A stretch of DNA of 64,000 nt, from positions 1-64,000 of the forward strand of contig CAJNYU010000541.1 of assembly GCA_905331475.1 (NCBI GenBank), written 5' to 3'. The DNA is from Rotaria socialis (lineage: Eukaryota > Rotifera > Eurotatoria > Philodinida > Philodinidae). The translations under genes and the position numbers were made by a program. Position 1 is the stretch's first letter. Each line of letters begins with the position of its first letter. A model generated the notes under the pieces. It was not told where the DNA came from. It worked only from the letters and a program-made list of their open reading frames with translations, and did not search any database. Below are positions 38,001 to 50,800 of the stretch, one piece after another.

Positions 38001-40683
38001 TGATGATATTCGAAGTTCATATGTCTTAGACATTGAAGAGACTCCTACGGCAAATTTAAAAAACGTTCATTCAATGACACGCTTTACACGTTTAACTGTT
38101 CGACGACATGATTATAAACGAACGTTGACACAAACATGGAGATTTCATGATGATGGTTATCTATGTATGGGAGAAACACAAATGTGTATACAAGTATTTG
38201 GTGAATTAAAAGAAAAAAGTGAAGTCGTACTTGGACCACGTCATTTCAATGAACACGGTATCATGCTGTCGCCATTACCCACAATGAATATTCGACCACA
38301 TCGACGTTTACAAGGCTCAGGGCTCTTGTCTGTACGAACATATGCCGATGGACCAACACGTATACTTGAAATAGCAAATGTTAAAACAAATAATGCATTA
38401 AATACTCTTAAATCAGAAGCATTAGCCTTAGCAGCAGCATCAAGTTCAATAACTAAAATAGATAATGTACCATTGATGAGTTATAGTTTTGATCTTCGTC
38501 TTGAATGTGGCATTGGTATATCAATAATTAGTTCTATAGGTCATGAATCTGAAGAACTCGTTTTCATGATATTCAATGATATTAGTCTTGCCTATAAGGA
38601 CGACAAAAATGAACAGTCCATTGAAGCTACTATTGGTACAATAGTTATTTCGAATCAATTATTAATGACAACAACACCGTGTCTATTGTATGCAACTTAT
38701 AGTGACGAATCATTTTTACAGTCGGCACTTCGTTTACAAGCAAGTCTACAAAAACCAAGTGCAAACTATAAGTATGTTAGATGATTTTTAAAATTTTTAT
38801 TTCGTAGAATTTGCAATAAAATCTGTTTTCTTTTAAATGTTTAGACAATTGTATATATTTCATTATCTATTCATTGGCTTAAATGGAGTGACAATTCAAA
38901 TTGATGAAATTCTTCTATGGAAATTATTGGAGTTTTTTAAAATTGACTTTACTGTATCATCAAATAAAAAAGCAGGAAAAAATGATGATCAAACATATGA
39001 TTTAGATGAAGGTGAATACGATACTCAACGTCTGTTATCATTATTAACGTCCACACAAGCAACAAGAATTTATTTTTATGAAGTATCAATTATATCAATT
39101 GATCTTGATTTAAGTGTTAATTGTGCTACTTCACGTTCACTGCCAGCACATTTATCAACTATAAAACGCCATGCTCCATTTCCACTGATACGCTTCGAAA
39201 ATGCTCCTATACATTTAAAATCATACGATCAAACGCATGTATTTAATACATATGATTTCTTTTTACTTGCACTTACAACACATTATGTCGATGAACTTAA
39301 GCGACAAGCATTTAAAATTTTAGGTAGTGTTGATTTTCTAGGTAATCCATTGGGATTATTCAACGACGTTACTGATGGCTTGGCAAGTTTTGTTGATCAT
39401 GGTAGTGTTAGTGGTTTAGTTAAAAGTGTTGCACATGGTGTAGCTGATTCAACATCGAAATTTACAGGTACACTTTCATATGGACTTGGAAAGCTTGCTT
39501 CAGATGAAGAACATGATGATATGCGTGAGGCTATTGCAAACAGTTATCGTGGTTCATCGATAGGTCATGTTATTGGTGGAACAGTAGGTTTGGCAGCTGG
39601 ATTTATTGGTGGCTTAACATCAATTATTACACAGCCATACAAAAGTGTTGTCGAAGATGGTGTCGGTGGTTTAATGAAGGGTGTTGCAAAAGGTATTGTT
39701 GGAACAGTCAGTAAACCAGTGGTTGGCATACTTGATTTTGCAAATGGTTTGGCAATGGCAGTTAAAGAAGGTGCACGCTCATCGAATACAATAACAAAAA
39801 GTCGTATAAGAACAACGCGATGCCCAACAAATATTTATGGACTTCTTCAACCATATTCAGCATTTGATGCTAATGGTCAATGTTTATTATATCAAATGAA
39901 TAAAGGAGATTTAACCGAACGGTATATTACACGAATAACTGTTTCACAAAAACCTGCTAATGCGGTATCGAGAAGGAGATTAGACAATGTTAATGATGAT
40001 GAATATGCAGCTGATCAACGAAATTGTTTCATGCATGTATGAAATTCTTTTTGTTAGCTGTAGAAAAAAAATTTATTATAACTTACGATATTATTCTAGG
40101 CAATGATTACATCGCAACGTGTGATCATCTATCGAACAGAAACTAATCAAGATGAAACTGATTATGAAATAACTGAAGTTTACGACTTTAGTGCCGTATC
40201 AAATGTTGTTGTCATAGGTTAGTTTATTCTGTTTTTGCATCTGAAGAAAATAGTCGAGCGGAAAATTCTTTAGTCAAAAACGAAATCAAAAAAAAAACTA
40301 ACAAGAAAATCTTAGAATTAGAAAAATAGTTGATTTTTTAAAATTTTTGTATTTATTTAGACGATGATAGCCGTCGACCATACGTAGAATTCGTTCATAG
40401 TCAATCTAAACGTACGGATAAAATGAGACCAACGACAACAACGACAATGATGACAGCAGCAACATCAACAACAGCTAAAAATGGTGGAAAACAATATCAA
40501 CATTCTCTACTACGGTGTGACTTCCATGATCGAGCGATCCGATTAGCTCGTGATATTCAACGAGCAAGAGCAATTTTTGAAGAAGAAAAATTTACGTACA
40601 TTCCACCAGACGATGAAGACGATGATGATGACGATGATATTCCAAATGAACCACAGCTAAATGAAACAGTACAGATGACTTAA
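25329..40683 (+). CDS. VPS13B: VPS13B (COH1) bridge-like lipid transfer protein
   Basis: Eleven exons sum in frame to 4134 aa (human VPS13B about 4020): 25329-27079, 27639-29803, 30662-31825, 32266-35434, 35751-36292, 36351-36554, 36625-37057, 37428-38771, 38845-40036, 40100-40217 and 40361-40683. VPS13 proteins are rod-shaped channels that move lipids between membranes at contact sites; VPS13B acts at the Golgi and endosomes. The N-terminus (MFEAVIAALLKGYVARYVDI) is the chorein domain. Paralogue choice rests on a mid-C-terminal AGQSHEHELARNREPLLFSF segment and on DFLGNPLGLFNDVTDGL with HGVADSTSKFTGTLSYGLGK, which match VPS13B better than A, C or D. The C-terminal ITSQRVIIYRTE resembles a PH-like end. 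Long introns 27080-27638, 29804-30661 and 31826-32265 hold no recognisable gene. AATAAA lies at 40731. Confidence 0.93.
34968..35008 (+). repeat. In-frame TCA microsatellite (poly-Ser) in VPS13B
   Basis: A near-perfect TCA repeat encodes about 14 consecutive serines, followed by DRRLL, inside exon 4. It is in the correct frame and sits between two conserved parts, so it probably forms a flexible loop. The reverse strand of the same repeat gives a poly-Asp open frame that is not a gene. Confidence 0.85.
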
Positions 40684-41034
40684 TTGAATTCAACTATATG
40701 TAGTCTTCCATTGTACAATATTTACACAACAATAAAAATATCAAATGAATATGTCGAGTTTATTGATGTTGAACATTGCTACGTTTTCAATCCGTCCGTT
40801 TTTTCGTTTGAGTACCTATTTTTTTGTGCACAATAAAATATATGCCTCTTGTTTTTTGTGTTTCTATGTTTAATTTGTTCATGGCAATAGAAAATTGTTT
40901 TCTGTTCACATGCGAAAAGCATCTCATTCTATTTTCACCATAATTGTTTTCTTTTTTTTTAAGATAAACAAATAAATAATTCAGAGAAAATTATTTCTTG
41001 CATCTAGTAAACAAATCATTCTTTTTGAAAAGTA
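40684..41034. other. 3' flank of VPS13B
   Basis: This holds the VPS13B poly(A) signal (AATAAA near 40731) and AT-rich sequence up to the next start. Nothing else is seen. Confidence 0.5.
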
Positions 41035-42131
41035 ATGGATGCTGCAGCATGTAAAAAAATTTTCGATTTATGTTCACAATCATTGAGTAGTACTGAGGTT
41101 GGTAATTTATGTCATTGGTTTTCTCAGGAACGTTGTGTTATTTTTTTTATAGAATGAAAAATTCTTTGAAACTTGTCAATTGCTATGTTCTGTCATTCCT
41201 ACCATATCTCATGTATGATAATAATTTAGTAGCTAGTCTACAATACTTCGTTTTCTACGATATTTAGTATTTATTAGGATGTATTCCAATCATTACCCGA
41301 TAATATTCTACTTGATAATCTTGGAAATCTATTACAATGTCGTCTTCGTAAGTTATTGAAGAAGAAAACAAAATCTAAAAAGAATTAGTTCATAATTGAA
41401 TTTATTTAATCAGGAAACGAGCAACGAGCTATTCTTATCGATGTCTATGCTTGTCTGATAGAACAACATAAATCTGTTTCATTTCTTTGTACACATAATA
41501 AAAATCTATTCCTACTATTGGTTCTTTTGTGTACTGTTGAACTACGTATGATAGTTGAAAATCATCAAATAAATGAAGTAAACGTCATTATGTTTTCAAC
41601 ACAACTCTAATTTTCTTTCCTAATACGACAGATTTTAGAACGTCAGCAACATCTTGCTGCTTGTTATTTAATTATTGAATATACAATAGCTGCTGTTTGC
41701 CAATCGGATGATTTGACAGATGATAATGTGGCATCGGTTCTTCCGAAATTAATTGAAATGTTTAATGGTTGTGTTTTTCTCATAGATCAAATTATTGATA
41801 ATGCTGAAGATAAACAAGTGAAAAATTAATTATAATCATTTTATCTTAATAGGAACTTATTGTTCTTCTAGAAATTCGATACTATACTTCAAGCAACAGT
41901 TCGTATACTTGGAATTTGGTTAAGTCAAGAGCCGATTGCATTAAAAGAACTGGTAGAACCTCGCTTGAATAAATGGCTAACATACGGGTAGGGAAATTAT
42001 TACTTGCTTTCTAGAGTATTATTTTTTTGCATGAATGTCTCTTTTTTAATCTTAGATCAAATACACCCACTTGTGCTGAAACATTTAAAAAGTTCTTTGA
42101 ACCAATTTTAAAATGTTATGAAGATGATTAA
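41035..42131 (+). CDS. Helical (armadillo-like) protein, possibly neurochondrin-related
   Basis: Six exons (41035-41097, 41278-41347, 41414-41577, 41632-41817, 41872-41987, 42056-42131) join in frame to 224 aa. The first donor (GTTGGT) and the fourth (GTGAAA) are weak, but they are forced by phase. The protein is mainly amphipathic helices: FLLLVLLCTVELRM, HLAACYLIIEYTIAAV and ATVRILGIWLSQEP. The last resembles the 'VRxLGxWLAEE' helix of neurochondrin, and the general helical repeat layout also fits. Neurochondrin is about 700 aa, so this would be a short form or only a distant relative. No signal peptide or membrane span is seen. An AATAAA follows at about 42198. The identity is tentative. 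Confidence 0.5.
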
Positions 42132-42507
42132 GTTGTTCTACTCTTTTTTCAAGCAGCAGTGCTCAAATGATTTGTGATAGAAGTTCTTTTCTGAAAGAAT
42201 AAAAAAAAAGGAAAATATCGCTTTACAATAAAAAAAGTGAACAGGCAAAAATGAATCACTTTTTTTTTAATCATATATAGTTCTCTGAGAACTATGAAAA
42301 CTGCAATTCTATAAAAATATTCAGATGACGCTAGTTGGCATGTGAGAAGAAAAACGTCGTTTTGTGATTTGTCACATGCAAGTAGTCAATTATGAATCAG
42401 TGAAAAGAAACAACATTTGATAACTTCACGAAAGTTAAAAAAATTTCATGTGCATCGTCAGAAGTGACATTTATAATTAGTATTAAAAATATTTCAAATC
42501 ATCGATT
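42132..42507. other. Intergenic, upstream of the spinster gene
   Basis: This is an AT-rich spacer of 376 nt with a poly(A) signal for the preceding gene. No other feature is recognised. Confidence 0.5.
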
Positions 42508-44519
42508 ATGTCTGGCGATGCTTCTGAGTCAATACCAATACTTGAACCAACTAGTGAAAACGATGTAATTTGTTGTTAGGATTCATTTCTATTTTATGAA
42601 TTTTTATTTCATCGTGTATTTAGCCGCATTTTTCACCAGCATCATCACGAGCCAAAAAATATAAAAACGCTATAACAATGATCGTTTTATTTCTTATTAA
42701 TTTATTAAATTATATGGATCGATTTGCCATAGCAGGCATTTTTTTCTTATAACTGAAATTTTAAAAATTCATGATATAAATTCTAGGTGTCCTTGAACAA
42801 ATTCAAGATTATTTCCATATTGGCGACGCTGAAGCTGGTCTTTTGCAAACAGTTTTTGTCTGTAGTTATATGGCATTAGCACCTCTTTTTGGATATCTAG
42901 GGTAATATCTGAAAACGATACTAAAGAATTAACTTCATTTTTATTTATTTTTATAGCGATCGATATAGTCGAAAATCAATGATTATCTTAGGTGTTACTC
43001 TATGGTCAATGACAACTGTAGCTGGATCATTTGTACCAAAGCATGTAAATTTTTTTTCTACACCATTAATGTGCCATGTGTTGTTGTTCTTTTTTTTTTA
43101 ATTAGTTATTTTGGCTTTTTGTTTTGTTACGTAGTTTAGTTGGTATCGGTGAAGCTTCTTATTCATGCGTAGCACCGACTATTATTGCTGATATATATAA
43201 AGATGATATGAGAACAAAAATGTTAGCTCTTTTTAATATTGCTGTACCACTAGGCGGGTAAGTAAAGTGTTTTATGGAGGATGATTTGGGAAAAAAATTC
43301 ATTTTTTAGAGGACTTGGATATATTGTTGGTTCATATGTTTCAAAAGCATTTAATGATGATTGGCGATGGGCGCTACGAGTAAGTCATTCTTATTGATTT
43401 TGATTCGATAATTCTATTTTGAATCGTTAAGGTAACACCTGCATTTGGTGCGGTATGTGTTATTTTACTTATTTTTCTTGTTGCCGAACCTGTACGAGGT
43501 GGTGCTGATGGTGCTCATATGCAAAAAACATCTAGTTGGCTCTTGGATGTCAAACAAGTTTTTAAAATGTTTGTTGAATTTACTTTTTAGATTAAAACTA
43601 ATGAGTTATTTTGAACATTTAGTAAAACTTTTATCTTAATAACAATGGGATTTACATGGGTAGCATTTGGATTAGGATCACTTTCTTGGTGGGGACCTAT
43701 TTTTCTTCAAAAAGCTCATATATTAGCAAGTGGAAGTGAAGATCCAAAAGAGAAAACAAAGTAAGCCATTTCAATCGGTCTCTAGCTGCAATTTTATTAT
43801 TCTTACTAAATAGTGTATCACTGTATTTTGGTATCGTAACTTGTGGTGCTGGAATTCTTGGTGTATTACTTGGAAGTGAAGTTGCTAGACGGTATATTTT
43901 TATATAAGAAAATAAATCTATACGAAATCTTATGTTTTTTAGTTATCGTAAAATAAATGCCCGCGGTGATCCCATTGTCTGCGGTATTGCAGTTCTTCTT
44001 GCACTGCCATTTCTATTTAGTGTTCTACTATTATCAAAAGATCACTTAATTCTAACATGGATCTTTATTTTCATCGCAGAAACATTACTTTGTAGTAATT
44101 GGGCTCTTATTTCAGATATGCTTATGGTTGAGTTTCTTCTTATTTTGTTTATCATTGTCTAGCAAGGATTTTTTTCTATTTATAGTATATTGTCATTCCG
44201 ACAAGACGATCTACAGCTAGTTCTATGTTAATTTTTGTTATGCATTTACTGGTATGTTTTTCTACTGTTGAAAATTTCTTTATCAATTTTTTTTCGATTA
44301 TAGGGCGATGCATCTAGTCCATATATAATCGGTGAGATAAGTGATTTTTTTCGAGATGGAGCTGATGACAATTTAACTCAATGGGTATCACTACGCAATG
44401 CTTTAATGTTGACACCGTTTGTAGCTGCACTTGGTGGTGCAGCTTTTCTTTTTGCTGCAATGTTTATTATTCAAGATCGTCGACGTGCAGAAGAAACAAT
44501 AGAATGTATGTATATGTAA
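42508..44519 (+). CDS. Spinster-type MFS transporter (SPNS1/2/3 family)
   Basis: I resolve twelve coding exons that join in frame to 470 aa. Spinster proteins are 12-span major facilitator transporters. SPNS1 exports lysophospholipids from lysosomes and SPNS2 exports sphingosine-1-phosphate. Family marks are [17 protein letters not shown] (TM1), [23 protein letters not shown] (motif A), [32 protein letters not shown] and [10 protein letters not shown] with [16 protein letters not shown]. Membrane-embedded charged residues typical of the family (Asp and Arg of MDRF) are present. The intron at 42736-42786 uses GC rather than GT as donor; phase and homology leave no other choice. The C-terminus after TM12 is short. 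Which SPNS paralogue it equals cannot be settled by eye. Confidence 0.93.
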
Positions 44520-45249
44520 TATTAATTTTAGATTATTTGAAAAAGAGAAATATTCTTTAATAGCGATGAAAATATCGAATGATATTGGATTATATGAAAA
44601 GATTTAATTTGAGAATAAATACAAGTGTATGTGTGTGTGTCTTGCTCATTATATGCTCATCACTTGATTGCTTATGTTATTTCATTGAATATGATTTCCC
44701 TTGAGTGTTCTATGAGTTAGAGATTGTAAGAGTTACTTCTGGTTATTTTCTCTTCATCAAAATAAGTGATCCGTTGTGTTGAACCTAGAAATCTTGATTT
44801 TTTCTTAATTCTTTCCAGGTTATCGTTATCATTCAAATTGAAAATGTGCAACAATGAGTTGCTTCTCAAGAGGTAGGAATTGAATCTAGAGAAAAAAACG
44901 ATGCTCGTTTCAGAAAAATATCTTGTAGGCTATTCTAGACTAATATATGCTACTATTTAATTTTGTTGAAATCATTGAATAAATAAAAATGTATTCATAT
45001 ATTTTTTTTTGTTTTAGTCGTTGACGATGATTCGCAAATTTGATTTTTTTAACGCTTCTTTGGTTTTTATATATACATCTATAAGATTCTTTTTTTTGTA
45101 ATTTATTTATTTTTTCTACGAATCAAACGACATGATAATAGCAATCAATCAGTTTTCTTTTGTTATATATATACATCTATTTTTTTTTCTTTGCCATCTA
45201 AATTCAAAAGATATTCTTTTAGATGAGCTATTAAATAAGCACATATAAA
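44520..45249. other. Intergenic, spinster to SPFH gene
   Basis: This 730-nt AT-rich spacer has a short TG run near 44628-44640 and many T homopolymers. No coding pattern is seen. Confidence 0.5.
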
Positions 45250-47772
45250 ATGAATCCATCAGGACGATCGCCATTATCGTCAATAGAAGTAATTGAAACA
45301 GTAATTGCAAGAAAAAATTGTTGATTTTTATACTTTAGAACGTTGGGAAACTAGCAACTGCAGAGGAAACCGAATTAAGTGAAGTGGTAAGAATAATAAT
45401 TTATATTTGTTATTTATTAAAACTATCGCACTGAGCAGGAAACACCTTTAAATGCGTGAGACAAAGAAATGGGTGTATCCTTGAACTTCGGGATCTTTTC
45501 TTACCCGTTACTACGTTATATGTAACATATTGTGTGTGAATTTAGCCTCGCTAGCCATCCCTTGTTATTCTCTATTTAATTTATTTTTCTAATGTTTAGA
45601 GCGAACCATTGTTACCCACCAATAATGATATTCCACGTCCTATTGACCAAGATGACGAAAGTAAGAAATATTTCATATGTTATTCGATTTAATCATAGAT
45701 AATTTATAGCAACACCATTTCCATTGAATATTGATGATAATAATGATGGACAACCTCATGTTCATTTTCGTCCGGAACCTGATGATGATGATGTTTCAGT
45801 TCGACAACGCCATCGTCATTCTGCTCAACGACATACTCAATCAGATGAACGTCGTCGATCATCCGATGAGCGTCAATATGGTCGTTTACAACAAATGGCA
45901 CGTAATTTCTGGGCTGAGTAAGGAATTTTTCTTAAATGAAAATCTATTTTCTAGTCTAATCTATTATATTTAGTTTAATGCCGGCTGGTAATCATAATCA
46001 AAGACTATTACCAATAATAGTATTTGGTATTGTTATTCTACTTATGATTCTTCTAATTATTATCGTGATACTTGGTTATACAAGTGTTGATTATGATGAA
46101 GTATTTATAATATTTATCTTTATTTTTTCTCGATTCTATATAATGTTTCTTTTTTAGTTTGGCGTAACCCATAATTTAATAACAGGCGTTTTGGATTTAA
46201 AACATCCATATTCCAATGGTGTCCATATCATATTACCATGGGAAAGAATGGTTAGATTTGATAAAACAGCTCGATATCTGAATTTTAATGATTTCGCAAT
46301 TTTTACTACTGATCAAGCTAGCATCGTTTTAGAGGCTTCAATTGTCTATCGAATCAGGTATGGAACTACTTTAATATTATTCCTTAGAAGAAGAAAAACG
46401 AGTGGTTATTTGACACTATTCTTTAACTTTTGTTGGTATCTGACATCTTATCGCTCATGTTTTATCCTGAGAACGAGAAGTAATTGCTAAATAGTAAATA
46501 TCATATTTATCTAGAGATAATATTATATTGCCATGGTTATTTGCATGAGAACATTTTGGTAAAACTTTCAAAAACACAATGATGATTCTTCTTGCCTGGT
46601 ATTATGATTCAAAAATGAATTAGAACGAAAATAGATCTTATATTTTTGGAATTCCATATTATGCTTTTCTTAACTATTGCTGGGAATTTCAAGAAATCCA
46701 TTGAAACAAGATTCACGTAGTAGTTTTCTTTGAAAACTTTGAAATTTTACAAGTATCAAAAGAAACACTTGAAATAAGAATGAGATCAATATATATTTAA
46801 TTCATTTCTGTGCAAATTCTTGAAAGATTTCTCCATAAACTACAAGACTACTGAAGTGCAATGTAATTAAATAAACTGCATCAAATGATACTCGTTTAGG
46901 ATTTTGTTAATCTTGTAATCTAGTTATTACACTACAAAGTGTGATATCGTTTTTGCTATTTTTTATTTAGACCCAATCAAATTGAATCTATATGGTTAAA
47001 TTTTGCAACTGAACACGAACGAGTTCTTCGTCTTGTTACTGAAAATGTTCTTCGTAATCATGGTAATCAATTTTCAATTTATGATTATCGTGCACGCCGA
47101 GAACACGTTGAATATCGTTTATCTCGTAAATTACAACACACATTATCAGGTGATTGTTGTCCTATATGTTGTCAACAAAAAACATGTTCAAAAACCATTG
47201 AACATTCCTGCTCAACATTATCTCATTGCAATGATACATCAAGTTCTTGTTCGAATGGTTACTTTGTTGATGTCGATGCTGTTTATATATTTAGAGTTGA
47301 ATTGCCAGCACCAATAACAAAACGTCTTCACACATTAATGTTGAAACCACTTTTTACAGAGACAGCTGAAAGTCAAGAAACTGCTGCTGTTGTTCGAATT
47401 GAAACTGAACGACAACGAAATGAATTGTTAAATAAAGCACGTGAAGTTTTAATGAGTGCTCTAGCTAGCAATGAATTAATACGCGAAAAAGCACGAATTA
47501 AATTTGATTCCCTTATGCTTAAACAATTAAGTGATTCGGAAGAAAATGTATTTCAAAAATTAAATATACAAAATATGGCGAATAAATTATCAGCATCGTT
47601 TCTCGTTGAAATGAATCATTTAGCTAATTTATCAAAAACAATTGATATTAATAGTTTTGTTGCCCAATTCGATCAAAGTGATACGACAAAACAAACGAAT
47701 GATTTATTTGACTTTGTTCCAGCAGCGAATGTTTTTGACATGACAGAATTTCTTTCGATACTTGAACCTTGA
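45250..47772 (+). CDS. SPFH/band-7 domain membrane protein with Cys-rich insertion
   Basis: Seven exons (45250-45288, 45339-45386, 45600-45660, 45710-45917, 45974-46100, 46158-46357, 46971-47772) join in frame to 494 aa. The N-terminal ~120 residues are acidic, then Arg/His-rich. One membrane span follows (LLPIIVFGIVILLMILLIII). A band-7 domain comes next: VTHNLITGVLDLKHPYSNGV, a LPWERMVRFDKTARYL segment, YDYRARREHVEYRLS, then the coiled-coil ETAAVVRIETERQRNELL. Such proteins scaffold membrane microdomains (stomatin, prohibitin, erlin). Between domain strands lies an extra segment with eight Cys (CC-PI-CC, then four single Cys), coded by 47155-47250. The 613-nt intron 46358-46970 is featureless. 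The stop is only 60 nt before the CDK5 ATG. Closest named subfamily unknown. Confidence 0.82.
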
Positions 47773-47832
47773 TCTTTTTTTCTATTCTATTAAATTCTAA
47801 ATATGCTTTTTTTCTTTTGTATGATATTTTAG

Positions 47833-50800
47833 ATGTCTAGAACTGATAAATATGAAAAAATCGAACGCATTGGAGAAGGTAAAAACGAGCAAAAGAAATT
47901 GATTTTGTCGATTATAAATGAAAGTTTTTATTTATTTTTTCCATAGGTACTTATGGTACCGTATATAGAGCTCGTAGTTTGTTAACACAAGAAATAGTAG
48001 CCTTAAAAAAAGTTCGACTTGACGATGAAGATGATGTATGACAAATTTCTTGAAGATATTTTCAATTTATCTTTCTATTTTCTATAGGGCGTACCGAGTT
48101 CAGCTCTGCGTGAAATTTGTCTCCTAAAAGAATTACGTCATCCAAATATCGTCAGGTAAATTTGTTTTTTTATTGTTTCGAATTAGTTTGAGTCAACTCA
48201 CTGTCTAATAAGATAGTTCCTATTGCAAACGTAGAAATAATAGAAAACAGTCAGACCTAATATGACTTATATTGCAACGGATCATAGTAGTTAAACATAG
48301 TTCCAGTATTTCAAATTTCTTCATATGCTACAATTGACGCAAAACTTATATTTGAAGCAATAAATAATGTCAAATCACAGATGTAAATAATTCCTATCGT
48401 TTTATTATGAGCGTTTAATCAATATATAAATCATTGAAAACTGTTATAAATATTTTCTGAGGCAATTCGCCATCGAATTATTTTGCCATTATCAACAAAT
48501 CATAAGAGAGCTCTGTGAAATGACTCCGCCAGCGAAATACGAATAGAAAGCTACTGCCAATAAATAAAGTATGAGCTTTCGATGAAAGCTGAATTGTCAT
48601 TTTCTTTCAAGTAGTTAAATATGTTGTTTTTTGTTGTTGAATAGATTGCTAGATGTTATTCATACTGAGAAAACTTTGAATCTCATATTTGAATACTGTG
48701 ATCAAGATTTAAAAAAGTATTTTGATTCATGCAATGGAGATATCGATGCAAAAACAGTGCAATCATTTTTCTGGCAATTATTACAAGGCCTATCATATTG
48801 CCATGAGCACAGTGTACTTCATCGCGACCTTAAACCACAAAATCTACTGTTGACAAAGGTTTTTTATTATTCGTGATGGTTTGAAATCAATAGAAATCTT
48901 CTCTTTTTTTTCTTGCTTATTTTAGAATGGACAATTAAAATTAGCCGATTTTGGTTTAGCGAGAGCTTACGGCATTCCTGTCAAATGTTATTCATCAGAA
49001 GTAGTCACTCTTTGGTATCGTCCACCAGATGTTTTATTTGGTGCCAAAATTTATACAACTTCAATTGACATATGTAAATAGAAAATGATAATTTCAATGA
49101 GATGATTTCAAAAACGTTTCTTTTTTTTCAGGGTCTGCTGGATGTATATTTGCTGAATTAGCAAATGGTGGAAAGCCTTTATTTTCAGGAGAAAGTGTTG
49201 ATGATCAATTGAGAAGAATATTCAAGTAAATAGAATGATTTTGATTTATTTAATTATTCCAAAAACCAATATATATATATATATATTTATAGAGTGATTG
49301 GAACACCAACTGAAGAAAATTGGCCTGGTGTTTCAACTCTTCCAGAATATAAACCATTTTCAATTTATCAACCAACATTATCTCTGATTCATTTTGTTCC
49401 TAAATTAAATAATAAAGGCAAAGACCTTTTACTGGTAATTATTCAATCTTTTAGAATAGTTTGTAATAGTAGTAGTATTTTATTTTCTCAAAAAGCATGC
49501 TATGCTTACAATCCATACGAGGTGAACTTGTTTTTTTCTGAAGCGAGCAGAAGTATTCTTTCATTCGTCAAGTAGTCATTATTATTTTTTCAATACATAT
49601 CCTCTTGTCAACTACTCAAAGCTTCAAAGAATTTCGAAATGTCAAAATATATTCGATGACTCAATAATGAGTGCTTACTGTATATCATAGCATTTTCAAA
49701 TCGCTGCATTCAAAGAAAAAAATATAGATTTCATCACTCACCGTTTTCTTTTTAAATTTATTTCGTCTCGAAATTGATTTAAAATATACAACCCATCGAT
49801 CATTCTATGCTTTGATTGTTCATTTGAAAAATGTCATCTGAAAAGTTTGACATAATTAATTAGGAGACTAAGTGCCAGAGATGCCCACAGGGTGACTTTG
49901 TGCACCCTGTCTACCTCTGCCCTGTCCTGTTGAAAAATAAATAAATAAATTTGAGATGCACCTTGCCCCGCCCTGTCAGCCTTCAAACAGGACAGAGCAA
50001 GGTACCCTGCTGAATTGAAACAGTGTCTGTGTAGTCATTTTCGTTATATTTTATAATAAAAAGGCATTTTTCTCATTGTATCCTAGAGGATGTTTTTCAT
50101 TTTTAATTTAAATTAAGCTAATTTTAGAATAATAGTAATATTCCACCCCAAATAACAGAATAAATAAGTGTGCAATAATAAAAGTGAATGATACAATATA
50201 TATAATTAACCTAGACTCACAAGTTTATTGTAGAACTTCAGTTCAACAAAATTTACAAAAATAACAGCAGAAAAAAAAGATAACCACCATGAGCAAGAAA
50301 AAAAATTAACAATAAATAGATAATTTACTTTTTATGTGAATGTTTTTCCGCTGATCTCACTAATAAAGTGCTTTCTAGACTATCTAGTTGAAGACTTGTT
50401 CTTCTTTCGTTCAAGATCATCCAACCAGCTGTGGAAAATTCTCTTTTCACATTTGTTATTGTTGTTGTAGGAATTGAAAACATTGATCGAGCATACTTTG
50501 AAAGATATGGAAAAGTTTCTTGCTGATTTTTCCAAAAATCTAACGGTTGCTTTGTTTTTATCGAATTCAAACAATCGATATCGATCAAGTTCATCACCTT
50601 TTTTTTACAGTATAATCATATTCTTCACTTTCATTTCCGTTACTGTTATTATCAGTTAGCTCTTCATTTAAACTTCCAGATTCAAATCGCTCAAAAAAAA
50701 TTATTTTCTACTTTAAGTCTTTTTTTGGTGGTTTGATGAAGTGTTGTTGTTGTGTTTGTTTTTCGCTTAGTTTCTTAATTTGTTTTCTAATATATTCAAA

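Noticed and set aside
49266..49286. (TA)n run before a CDK5 exon, considered as a promoter or TE end
   Set aside because: It is just the 3' part of an ordinary short intron, and nothing is duplicated around it.
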